A program made the translations under genes and the position numbers. Under the pieces are notes generated by a model. The model was not told the origin of the DNA, searched no databases, and worked only from the letters and a program-made list of their open reading frames with translations. From Henriciella sp045287255 (lineage in GTDB: Bacteria; Pseudomonadota; Alphaproteobacteria; Caulobacterales; Hyphomonadaceae), in assembly GCF_045287255.1 (NCBI RefSeq), contig NZ_CP137142.1:2232001-2296000 (forward strand): a stretch of 64,000 bases of DNA, given 5' to 3'. Shown piece by piece: positions 54,755 to 62,652 of this stretch. Positions within the stretch are counted from its first letter, which is position 1. The number at the start of each line of letters is the position of its first letter.

Positions 54755-55746
54755 GGGAAGTCTCCGTGTTGGACAAGGGAAAAGGATCGGGACATCAGCG
54801 GTGCAGTGTCATAGCTCTCGCCATTGAAGCCTGTGACGCGGATGGCTTCTTCGATGCGGCGCTGGCCGCCGCTTCTGGTCATGAAGATGACGACATCCAC
54901 GGCCTCTGCGATAAGGTCGAAAGGTGGTCGGCGTGTCGCTTCCATGGCGAGCTGTTCCAGCCGGGTCAGTGCCCCGACCGCTGAATTGGCGTGCAGCGTG
55001 GTGATCCCGCCGGGATGGCCTGTGTTCCAGGCTTTCAAGAGATCCAGCGCTTCAGCGCCTCGCACTTCGCCGACAATGATCCTGTCGGGTCGTAGCCGCA
55101 GGGTTGAGCGGACGAGCTGTTGGAGGCTGGTGCTGCCGCGATGTGTACGAAGCTGGACCACATTGGGCGCAGCACATTTTAGCTCGCGGGTGTCTTCGAG
55201 GATGACGATACGGTCTTCACTGAAAGCAGGCTCGGCAAGGAGCGCATTGGTGAATGTCGTCTTGCCGGACGATGTGCCGCCCGCGATCAGGATGTTCTGC
55301 CGGTTGATGATGGCGTCACGAAGCGCTGCGCATAGCGCCGGCGATAATGCCCCTTGATCAACATAGTCGCCAAGTTCGAAAGGTGTCGTGGCGGGCTTGC
55401 GGATCGAGAAGCATGGAGCTGTCGAGACAGGTGGGAGAAGCCCTTCAAACCGCTCGCCCGTGCCGGGGAGTTCGGCGGAGACGATGGGGGAGGCGCGGTT
55501 TGCGACTTCTCCCACCCCGGAGGCGACCAGGAGAATAACGCGCTCCCGGTCTGAGGTGGAAAGGGTATGATTTGAAACGGTGAGACCGATGCCGGCTTTT
55601 TCGATCCAGACCGATCCGTCAGGATTGGCCATGATCTCGATTGTGTCAGGGGCCTCAAGCGCCTCACGCACCACTGGGCAGAAAGCCGTCCGCAGCATGG
55701 CGCTGCGGCGGGCTTCTGTCTGCGTGTGATGCGTGGGCTGGGACAT
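54736..55746 (-). CDS. trbB: TrbB (VirB11-like) conjugation ATPase
   Basis: A 336-residue hexameric secretion ATPase. The Walker A motif is IAGGTSSGK162TTF, with the Asp box ILEDTRELKC, Walker B-like IIVGEVRGAEALDLL and the His box HPGGITTLHANS. It heads the trbBCDEJLFGI operon. AGGAG precedes the ATG. Upstream there is no traG or copG gene, unlike the usual traG-copG-trbB order. Confidence 0.95.
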   Translation of the reverse strand: MSQPTHHTQTEARRSAMLRTAFCPVVREALEAPDTIEIMANPDGSVWIEKAGIGLTVSNHTLSTSDRERVILLVASGVGEVANRASPIVSAELPGTGERFEGLLPPVSTAPCFSIRKPATTPFELGDYVDQGALSPALCAALRDAIINRQNILIAGGTSSGKTTFTNALLAEPAFSEDRIVILEDTRELKCAAPNVVQLRTHRGSTSLQQLVRSTLRLRPDRIIVGEVRGAEALDLLKAWNTGHPGGITTLHANSAVGALTRLEQLAMEATRRPPFDLIAEAVDVVIFMTRSGGQRRIEEAIRVTGFNGESYDTAPLMSRSFSLVQHGDFPCPQLP

Positions 55747-56052
55747 CTTTCTGCGCTCCTGTCACTTAGGGTTGGTGTGACTGAAACCTCGCAGGTTGAG
55801 CCCGCGCAGAAGAGTGAGAATGGCGACCAATGGGAGCAAGATCCGGCATAAGGCGGTCGCAGCTGGCAAGGTGCGACAAAAGCCCGAAGTCATCATTTCG
55901 CGCAAAAGGGGAAAGCGTCACGCTTCCCAATTTGCTCGGTTAATAGCTTAGTAGCCTGTAAATGAATGTGTTAATATTGGCGGCTATTTTATTAACCTGG
56001 GCAATCTTGGCCTTTTTCTTGCTGGAAATTCCCCAAATACGGGAGGCGCAGT
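55747..56052. other. 306-bp divergent promoter region between trbB and the DUF6499 gene
   Basis: It holds no gene that I can support. A near-perfect hairpin lies at 55909-55928 (GGGAA, bulged A, GCGT / ACGCTTCCC). From 55925 to 56010 the sequence is AT-rich (TTAATA, TATTTTATTAACC), likely the promoters. GGGAGG at about 56041 is the ribosome site of the rightward gene. A 44-codon minus-strand frame (55762-55896) with one hydrophobic stretch is present, but its coding status is doubtful. Confidence 0.5.
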
Positions 56053-56901
56053 ATGAAATCGTATCCACTAAAGACCGATGGGGTCCTGAAAACTTATAAT
56101 TATCTCTGGCGGATGTCGCGCGATCGCTGGGCTTGGGAATACCTGCGCCGCAATCAAGACTTCAGACAAGATGCTGCGCTACACTCGACAGATGATCTCT
56201 CTGAAATGGAGGCGCCTTGCCGTAATGCGCAAATTCGCTTGCTGCGCTCGCGGGTACCTCAGAAATTGGCAGCCCGCTGGGGACTGGTCTTTATGCCGGA
56301 TCCCGAACTCAACGGTATTGATGCAGATGCCGTCTGGCTCAAAACCGCATTCCCGGACCAAGTCGAAGTCAATTGCACACCGCGGCGCCCGGGGGAGACG
56401 TGCGATATTTGGGAGAGTACGGTCCCTCATTGCCGGATCACCCATGTGACCGATCGGGCGCATCGAGAGTTCCTTTTGCTTCGCGGGAATGGCTGCGTCA
56501 CGCAGGTGCGTTGCACCGGTCAAACTTTGCTCGGGCTTGAGCCGGTCCGAATGAAACTGCAAATCTCTGATATGGAGACCTACGAGCAAAAGCTCAAAGC
56601 TCAGAAAGAGGGAATGCGTATCTTCGGGAATGATCCTGACGCTGAGACACCCATGTGGACGAAAACAAGCCAGGTTCTGAGAGATGGATTGATCGCTCTG
56701 GACTGTCTTGAACTTGGGATGACCCACAGAGAAACAGCTATCGTGTTGTATGGAAAGGCCACTGTGGAAGCACAGTGGAAAATGACCTCGATGAAAGGCT
56801 CTTTGCGATACCTCATCAATAAAGCAAAAGCGCTACGGGATGGCGGATATCTTGTTGAGCTCCTCGGGTCGCAATTGGGGCCACACGCGCTTGCGGCGTG
56901 A
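56053..56901 (+). CDS. DUF6499/DUF2285 family element-borne regulator
   Basis: A 282-residue protein common in Tn4371-type elements. The N-terminal motif RDRWAWEYLRRNQDFRQD matches DUF6499. The C-terminal ~100 residues (RDGLIALDCLELGMTHRETAIVLYGKATVEAQWKMTSMKGSLRYLINKAKALRDGGYLVELL) match DUF2285, with a helix-turn-helix-like ending. It is likely a DNA-binding regulator of the element. It is divergent from trbB. The ATG has a good GGGAGG upstream. Confidence 0.85.
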   Translation: MKSYPLKTDGVLKTYNYLWRMSRDRWAWEYLRRNQDFRQDAALHSTDDLSEMEAPCRNAQIRLLRSRVPQKLAARWGLVFMPDPELNGIDADAVWLKTAFPDQVEVNCTPRRPGETCDIWESTVPHCRITHVTDRAHREFLLLRGNGCVTQVRCTGQTLLGLEPVRMKLQISDMETYEQKLKAQKEGMRIFGNDPDAETPMWTKTSQVLRDGLIALDCLELGMTHRETAIVLYGKATVEAQWKMTSMKGSLRYLINKAKALRDGGYLVELLGSQLGPHALAA

Positions 56902-57224
56902 TACCGGTCGCCCAGAAGCCTTGAGTCATTTGCGGCCTGCCCGCGCCGGTGGCGCGTAGCTGTTCGCCCGGCTGAGAAGGATCATCACAAGGTATTAAGG
57001 CGGTCCTGTCAGATCGCCGATCTTCGACCGGCGCATCTGCCCGGAGCCGCAATAGCCGTCTTGCGCCGACCGGCCCGGCGAGGCTCAATGAGGCTCCGGT
57101 TGTTGGTCTGGAAGCCATGGTGCTGGGCCTCGCCGGCTGTCCGCGCGCCCGAGCTTCCTATTCGCTTCGCGAAGAGGGTCACGGGCGAGTAGCTAGAGAC
57201 TCAAGACAAAGTCAGTCTTTGTCT
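56902..57224. other. 323-bp GC-rich non-coding stretch with long-range inverted repeat
   Basis: No supported gene. A perfect 10-bp inverted repeat, CCGGCGAGGC (57075-57084) and GCCTCGCCGG (57127-57136), encloses 42 bases that themselves contain GAGGCTC / GAGGCTCC repeats. ATTCGCTTCGCGAAGAG near 57160 contains a short TTCGC-rich palindrome. Several small open frames on both strands look like chance in GC-rich DNA. It could be a structured RNA, a terminator or a transfer-origin region. Confidence 0.4.
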
Positions 57225-57941
57225 TCAAGCTGCTTTCGCAAGTTTGCTTGGGTTAATATCCGCAATCAGAAACAGCCGCGGATACGTGGGACGACCATTA
57301 AACCGGAATACTTTTGCGCTTATTGAACCTGAGCGCTGCCATCCCAAGAGACATTCTGACTGAAGACGGTTTATATAACCGAGGCATTGACCGTCTTCAC
57401 GAAGAACTTGGACGGCATTCTGATCATGCGCATTATCTGGTTGGTGAACCAGTGCGACATCATCTCCAGCTTCTAGGCCTGTCGCGGCAGTCATGAACCG
57501 GCGGAATCCTGCGACGTCAAAGATGTAACAAAAAGGTCGATCAAAGCCGTCAAACGTTTCAGTGATGCTGAAACTGTCTCCAGCGAGACGCGCCCCGGTA
57601 TAAGCGAGCAGGCTTAAACCCGACCATGCCGTGTCGGGTGATAGGCCAAAAGTTTCTAGGAAGTGATCATAATCGGGACGATCAGAATTTGGTAAGCGCC
57701 GAAGAAGGATTGCAAGCGCATCATCGGATGGACCGGTTTCCAAATCAATGCCGGGATAGCCTTCAAAGCCATCTGCTATGGCAGCAGAGAATGAGGCTGT
57801 ATCAGAGAGATAACGAAAACGCGCGCCATCGTCAGCAGCAACGAGTTCGCCGACGGCATGACGGCGTCGCTCACCGCCTGTGCCCAGCGGCGTTTGCCAT
57901 GTCAGCAAAGCACGTCGTGTTTGAATGGGGTTCGTAATCAA
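57225..57941 (-). CDS. HIRAN-domain protein, partner of the HipA-like kinase
   Basis: A 238-residue protein. The C-terminal ~80 residues form a HIRAN domain: VALVHQPDNAHDQNAVQVL, then DGQCLGYINRLQS. The N-terminal part (HAVGELVAADDGARFRYLSD...GIDLETGPSDDALAILLRRLP) resembles the small N-terminal lobe of HipA proteins, so it may be a split HipA/HipS-like partner; this is tentative. The start is TTG at 57941: AAGGAG lies 9 bases upstream and overlaps the stop of the kinase gene, so translation is coupled. Confidence 0.72.
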   Translation of the reverse strand: MITNPIQTRRALLTWQTPLGTGGERRRHAVGELVAADDGARFRYLSDTASFSAAIADGFEGYPGIDLETGPSDDALAILLRRLPNSDRPDYDHFLETFGLSPDTAWSGLSLLAYTGARLAGDSFSITETFDGFDRPFCYIFDVAGFRRFMTAATGLEAGDDVALVHQPDNAHDQNAVQVLREDGQCLGYINRLQSECLLGWQRSGSISAKVFRFNGRPTYPRLFLIADINPSKLAKAA

Positions 57942-57947
57942 CTCGTT

Positions 57948-58889
57948 CTACTCCTTGTCCAGTATGTTCTTAATACGTTCTTGCCCTTTTTTCAATAGAG
58001 CTTCAATTTGATGGCGACGTTCCTGGCTCATTCGATACGGTGCTTCGAGACCTTCAAGACCCGCAATTTCGGCCATAAGCGTAAATACGGGCTGAAGATC
58101 AAGGTCTGCCACTGTGGCAAATACGTACGACTGCTCGGGCCTCTGTGCGAGAAAAGCCTCGCAAACCTCAGTAAAAGGGCTTCCCCGCCGGTCTGGCTCA
58201 CCTGCGCGTACATGGTGCCGCCCGTTATCAACATAGGATTTGAGTTTAGATGTTTGAAGCGTGCCGCGACCTGTAAACCAGCGACGTGCTAAACTCTCAT
58301 CGCTCCACTCGCACCCCATGCTTGTTGCATTGTCATAGAGCGGAGCCATCCGTAAACCGGCAGCCTTTTCGACAACAGCCCAATTCTCGGCGTGGCGGTC
58401 GGAATTTGAAATCAAGGCATCCAGCGCGAATGCGCGCCCCCAGAACTGATAATAGTCGCCTTGCGGTAAACCGCGCCGCTCCAAATCGGCGCCGACACTC
58501 ATCAGCAATGCCAACGTGTGGCGGTATCCTCGCTCAATATCATAGTCAGGATCGATACCCCGGCATAACTGCCAGCCCTCTGTGAAAGTCTCCGAGCCAT
58601 CGTCGTAGATGTATTGCATGAGGTTTCCGAGCCGGTCACCGCGTCGCCCGAGCGAAACATGCTGCACAGGCCAACCGAGCAAATCCCCTGCAATGAACGA
58701 GGCCAGTAATTCAGACCATATCTGCGCTTCACGATGGGCTTTTGGCTCTTTGAAAACGAAGGTTAATTCAGTTTCCGGGTCAATCACCGTATTTTTGGCG
58801 CGTGATCCGCCTAGCGGTTCATCAGCAACATCCCAGTCATCGAGATCGATGACAGGCGAAAGGCTGATAGACTTGAACGGCTCTGACAT
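57948..58889 (-). CDS. HipA-like Ser/Thr kinase
   Basis: A 313-residue HipA/CtkA-type kinase. GGSRAKN (28-33) is the nucleotide loop, K48 in FVFKEPK the likely ATP lysine, N162-S-D164-R-H-A-E-N169 the catalytic loop, and APLYD186-N the metal-binding motif. It lacks the separate HipA N-terminal lobe, which may be provided by the next gene. It is divergent from the DNA methyltransferase gene. Substrate unknown; family members phosphorylate tRNA synthetases or other targets. Confidence 0.82.
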   Translation of the reverse strand: MSEPFKSISLSPVIDLDDWDVADEPLGGSRAKNTVIDPETELTFVFKEPKAHREAQIWSELLASFIAGDLLGWPVQHVSLGRRGDRLGNLMQYIYDDGSETFTEGWQLCRGIDPDYDIERGYRHTLALLMSVGADLERRGLPQGDYYQFWGRAFALDALISNSDRHAENWAVVEKAAGLRMAPLYDNATSMGCEWSDESLARRWFTGRGTLQTSKLKSYVDNGRHHVRAGEPDRRGSPFTEVCEAFLAQRPEQSYVFATVADLDLQPVFTLMAEIAGLEGLEAPYRMSQERRHQIEALLKKGQERIKNILDKE

Positions 58890-59027
58890 GATTGGGCTTT
58901 ATTGGAAATCGCCGGGATCGCCAAGGTGCGGGCCCAACAAGCGGACAAATGCAGGCGCGGTCTTTGAAAAGGTTTAGTTTCTGAACAAGTTACGCTTAAT
59001 GAGTTTATGGGAGCTGGAAACTGATTC

Positions 59028-61799
59028 ATGAACGCCGTCGAGATTGAAGAAGCCATATCTGAACTTGCTTCTGCACCCTTCGATGCAGAAGAGTTTCCGC
59101 GTGTCTTTCTTGAATCCTTCAACAATAAAAAGGCGACTGTAAAACGCCTTCTGGCAAGCGCGGCGAAGAATTCTGACGTTGAGGGCGGCGTCCTTCAATA
59201 CAAGAACATCCATCTTGCCGTGGCTGATCCAGGCAAGGTGCACGAAAAGCTCTCAGAGCTTCGCGCCAGTCCCAAGACCGAAAAGGGCAAGGTCCGCTTC
59301 ATCCTTGCCACAGATGGCCAGACGCTGGAGGCCGAAGATCTTGTCGAGGGTGATATCCGTGTTTGCGATTACAAGGACTTCGCGAACCATTTCGGGTTCT
59401 TCCTGCCGCTCGCGGGCATCACCACCGTCAAGGCGATCAAGAACAATCCAATCGATATTCAGGCGACCGGGCGGCTCAACCGGCTCTATGTCGAGCTGCT
59501 GAAGGAAAATCCGGACTGGACCACGGATGAACGCCGCCATGATCTCAACCAATTCATGGCGCGCCTGATCTTCTGCTTCTTCGCGGAGGATACAGGCATA
59601 TTCCTCGGCGAGAACCTCTTCACCCGCACGCTCGAACAGATGAGCGACCGGGACAATGCCCATGACATCATCGCGGAATTGTTCCGCGCGATGGATATCC
59701 CGACGAAGAAGCGAGCGGATGCAGGGCTTCGCCCTTGGGCGGATGCCTTTCCTTATGTGAATGGCGGACTGTTTGCGGGCTCGAATGAAGTGCCGCGCTT
59801 TTCGCGCATCGCGCGCAGCTATCTGCTGCACGCGGGCAGCCTCGACTGGAAAGCCATCAATCCGGACATTTTCGGTTCCATGATCCAGGCGGTTGCCGAG
59901 GATGAAGAGCGCGGTGAGCTCGGCATGCATTACACCAGCGTGCCGAACATCCTGAAAGTGCTGAATCCGCTCTTTCTGGATGATTTGCGTGCGCAGCTCG
60001 AAGAGGCGGGCGACAATCCGCGTAAGCTCCTCAATTTGCGAAAACGGCTTGGGCGCATCCGGGTTTTCGATCCAGCCTGTGGTTCGGGCAATTTCCTTGT
60101 CATCGCCTATAAGGAGATGCGCGCGATTGAGCATGAGATCATTGAGCGCCGGATGCGGGTGCTCAGTGAAGACTCCAAACGCGCCGAGGATACCCGCAGC
60201 GTCATCCCGCTCACCAATTTTTACGGGATCGAGATCAAGGATTTTGCCTGTGAGATTGCGCGGCTGTCTTTGCTGATTGCCGAGTTCCAATCCGATGTGG
60301 ATCAGCTTGGGCGTACCCGCGCCTGTGAGTTTGTTCTACCCCTCAAGGAAACAGGCCAGATTGTCTGCGGAAATGCCCTGCGCCTCGATTGGCTGGAGGT
60401 GTGCCCGCCGCCGGAGCAGGCGTCAGTGGTTGAAGAGGATCTGGCGGGCCCGACAGGGCGACTGGCTTTGGAGACGGGCGACGGCGGGGATTGGGAGACG
60501 TATATTTGTGGGAATCCGCCATACGTTGGCGATAAGAAACAAAATAAGTCACAGAAATCAGATATCGAACAGCTATTTAGTCGGCTGACGAGCAGGTGGA
60601 AATCTCTAGATTATATCTCGGGATTTTTTTTGAAGGCGGCGCTGTATTCTAAGAGCGTGTATTCGCAAGCATCCTTTGTTTCCACAAATTCTATCTGCCA
60701 AGGTCAGCAGGTCTCGGTGTTGTGGTCGCTTCTATTGGGACTATCGGAGATCGTTCGCGCGACTGTAGGATTCAAGTGGTCAAATCTAGCGTCCAACAAC
60801 GCTGGTGTCACCGTCATTATTGTTCAGATTTGCACTGCAGGAATAGTGAGCAACAAGATGATTATTGATGGCGAACTATCCCGTTCAGTCGATTACATAT
60901 CCCCGTATTTGACCGCCCAAGAAGCGCCATTGGTGGGAAATGCTCGCCAACCCGTTAGTGACCTTCCATCAATGACAAATGGGTGCGCTGCAAAGGATGG
61001 TGGCAATCTGCTTCTAAGCTCAGCCAGTGATGTCCCACCAGAGGATCATGTTGCTCAGAAATTTGTTCTTCCGTTTTATGGGTCCGATGAAATAATTTCT
61101 GGACGGTCACGATTTTGTATCTGGATTAATGATGACCAGTTGGACCATGCCCGAAAAAGCACATTTATAGTTTCGCGATTGGAAGGTGTTCGGAAAATGC
61201 GGGCGAATAGTAAGAAGGCCGCAACACGGACTTGGGCTAAACGCCCCCATCGTTTCGTTGAAATACGTAGACCGGAGGCGACTCGCGTTTTAGCTTTGCC
61301 AAGCGTGGCAACAGAGACTCGTGAATTCATCACTCCAACTTTGTTGCCGGGAAATGTTGTTATCTCGAATCTTGCCTTTGCCTTGTATGACCCCGATCAA
61401 TGGGTTTTAAGTCTGCTGTCGTCCAAACTTCACATGGTATGGGTGCGTTCCGTTTGTGGGCAACTCGAAACTCGAATACGCTATTCTAACACCCTCGGCT
61501 GGAACACTTTCCCCGTCCCGACACTGACGGAGAAGAACAAGGCGGACCTGACCCGCTGCGCAGAGGACATCCTGCTGGCGCGGGAGCATTACTTCCCAGC
61601 GACGATCGCCGACATGTACGACCCCAACCGCATGGACGAGGAATTCCCTCTTGTGCGGGAGGCCCATGAACGCAATGACGAAACGCTGGAGCGCATCTAT
61701 ATCGGCCGCCGCTTCAAGAACGACACTGAACGCCTCGAAAAACTGTTCGACCTCTACACAAAAATGACAGCGGCGGATAAAACACTTAAAAATCCATAA
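59028..61799 (+). CDS. MmeI/YeeA-like class I DNA methyltransferase
   Basis: A 923-residue SAM-dependent N6-adenine methyltransferase. The N-terminal region (PFDAEEFPRVFLESFNNKKATVKRLL and KVRFILATDGQTLEAEDL) is typical of this family. The SAM-binding motif I is D348-P-A-C-G-S-G-N-F and the catalytic motif IV N496-P-P-Y. The region after motif IV, about 510-825, should contain the target-recognition domain and has visibly lower GC and different codon use from both flanks. The C-terminal helices resume family sequence. No obvious nuclease motif is seen in the N-terminus, so cleavage probably needs the helicase or a partner to the right. Confidence 0.9.
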   Translation: MNAVEIEEAISELASAPFDAEEFPRVFLESFNNKKATVKRLLASAAKNSDVEGGVLQYKNIHLAVADPGKVHEKLSELRASPKTEKGKVRFILATDGQTLEAEDLVEGDIRVCDYKDFANHFGFFLPLAGITTVKAIKNNPIDIQATGRLNRLYVELLKENPDWTTDERRHDLNQFMARLIFCFFAEDTGIFLGENLFTRTLEQMSDRDNAHDIIAELFRAMDIPTKKRADAGLRPWADAFPYVNGGLFAGSNEVPRFSRIARSYLLHAGSLDWKAINPDIFGSMIQAVAEDEERGELGMHYTSVPNILKVLNPLFLDDLRAQLEEAGDNPRKLLNLRKRLGRIRVFDPACGSGNFLVIAYKEMRAIEHEIIERRMRVLSEDSKRAEDTRSVIPLTNFYGIEIKDFACEIARLSLLIAEFQSDVDQLGRTRACEFVLPLKETGQIVCGNALRLDWLEVCPPPEQASVVEEDLAGPTGRLALETGDGGDWETYICGNPPYVGDKKQNKSQKSDIEQLFSRLTSRWKSLDYISGFFLKAALYSKSVYSQASFVSTNSICQGQQVSVLWSLLLGLSEIVRATVGFKWSNLASNNAGVTVIIVQICTAGIVSNKMIIDGELSRSVDYISPYLTAQEAPLVGNARQPVSDLPSMTNGCAAKDGGNLLLSSASDVPPEDHVAQKFVLPFYGSDEIISGRSRFCIWINDDQLDHARKSTFIVSRLEGVRKMRANSKKAATRTWAKRPHRFVEIRRPEATRVLALPSVATETREFITPTLLPGNVVISNLAFALYDPDQWVLSLLSSKLHMVWVRSVCGQLETRIRYSNTLGWNTFPVPTLTEKNKADLTRCAEDILLAREHYFPATIADMYDPNRMDEEFPLVREAHERNDETLERIYIGRRFKNDTERLEKLFDLYTKMTAADKTLKNP

Positions 61800-61860
61800 A
61801 AGCTCTTTACAATTCCTTATTGGTGCCTTATATTCGTTTTATAGAAAATTGGAGACACCT

Positions 61861-62148
61861 ATGACACAATCAAATTCCCTAAACCCGTCCTTTTCGTTTC
61901 GCAGTCTTTCGAAATGCAGCCCGGCAGCAAAGGCCCTTGCCGATTGGATGAATGACCGCGCGCGAAGTGCGAAAGTAACGAAAGTGCGTGTAGCAGAAAA
62001 ACATATGAACGCGACACGCGGCGAAGTGATCAGCCTATTCCGTTTGCTAGAAGGAATGGGCGCTGGACAGTTCAAGTCTGGTCGCCGAGGTTACGAAAGC
62101 CGCTTTATCTGGCGCGTTGACCCGAAGGCTTTGGCGGCAAATGGGTAA
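61861..62148 (+). CDS. Small protein of the methyltransferase locus (copy 1)
   Basis: A 95-residue protein. SPAAKALADWMNDRARSAKVTKVRVAEKHMN is followed by EVISLFRLLEGMGAGQFKSGRRGYESRFIWRVD. The pattern suggests a small winged-helix DNA-binding domain. The ATG at 61861 has GGAGA upstream; an ATG four codons earlier is also in frame. It shares clear sequence similarity with the next gene, so the pair probably arose by duplication. Confidence 0.75.
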   Translation: MTQSNSLNPSFSFRSLSKCSPAAKALADWMNDRARSAKVTKVRVAEKHMNATRGEVISLFRLLEGMGAGQFKSGRRGYESRFIWRVDPKALAANG

Positions 62149-62154
62149 CTCGAT

Positions 62155-62652
62155 ATGACGCAGATCAATAAAAGCACTGCAAATCGATTGCAGGAACTGT
62201 ATAAGACCGACAGTTGCGCCCGAGCCTTTTTCGATTGGATTGACAGCCGTACAAACGGCGCTCGTGAAACGAAGGCACGTGTGGCATCTGATCGTGCCAA
62301 TTGGGAATACAGTGAAATTGTTGAATTGTTCAAAGAATTCAGTGATCTGGATGTTGGCGACTACATTGTTGGACGCAAAGGTGCGGAAACCCGAATTTCC
62401 TGGAACTTTGATGTTAAGAGTATAGCCAGCATCGCAAAAGGAGAATCTTCTGAAGTTAGGAGTGTGCCCGTTGATGCGCCGCGCGATGACGATGAGGAGG
62501 ATCAAAATCCGGAGGGATTTATGACGCATTCTTTCGCGCTCCGCCCAGATGTGAAGGTCGATTTGTCACTGCCTCTCGATCTTTCCGATAAGGAAGCTGA
62601 CAGATTGGCTGGATGGGTTAAGTCTCTCCCGTTTGGGCATTCTCCATCATGA
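62155..62652 (+). CDS. Small protein of the methyltransferase locus (copy 2, with C-terminal extension)
   Basis: A 165-residue protein. Residues ~1-95 resemble the preceding gene: shared TK-x-RVA, E(I/V)-x-x-LF(K/R), and GRKGAETRISW against GRRGYESRFIW. An acidic linker (DAPRDDDEEDQNP) and a ~45-residue tail follow (FALRPDVKVDLSLPLDLSDKEADRLAGWVKSLP). The stop overlaps the helicase start (ATGA). It may be a regulator or structural partner of the methyltransferase/helicase. Confidence 0.75.
   Translation: MTQINKSTANRLQELYKTDSCARAFFDWIDSRTNGARETKARVASDRANWEYSEIVELFKEFSDLDVGDYIVGRKGAETRISWNFDVKSIASIAKGESSEVRSVPVDAPRDDDEEDQNPEGFMTHSFALRPDVKVDLSLPLDLSDKEADRLAGWVKSLPFGHSPS

Noticed and set aside
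54423..54776. Extension of the trbD frame up to 54776
   Set aside because: It overlaps trbC entirely in another frame, and the added residues are Arg/Pro/Cys-rich shadow sequence.
55762..55896. 44-codon minus-strand frame with a hydrophobic stretch upstream of trbB
   Set aside because: It could be a tiny leader, but no ribosome site is seen and no trb-linked protein like it is known to me; it is mentioned only in the intergenic entry.
56816..57118. 100-codon minus-strand frame in the GC-rich gap after the DUF2285 gene
   Set aside because: It overlaps the end of the DUF2285 gene, has no ribosome site and its translation shows no family pattern.
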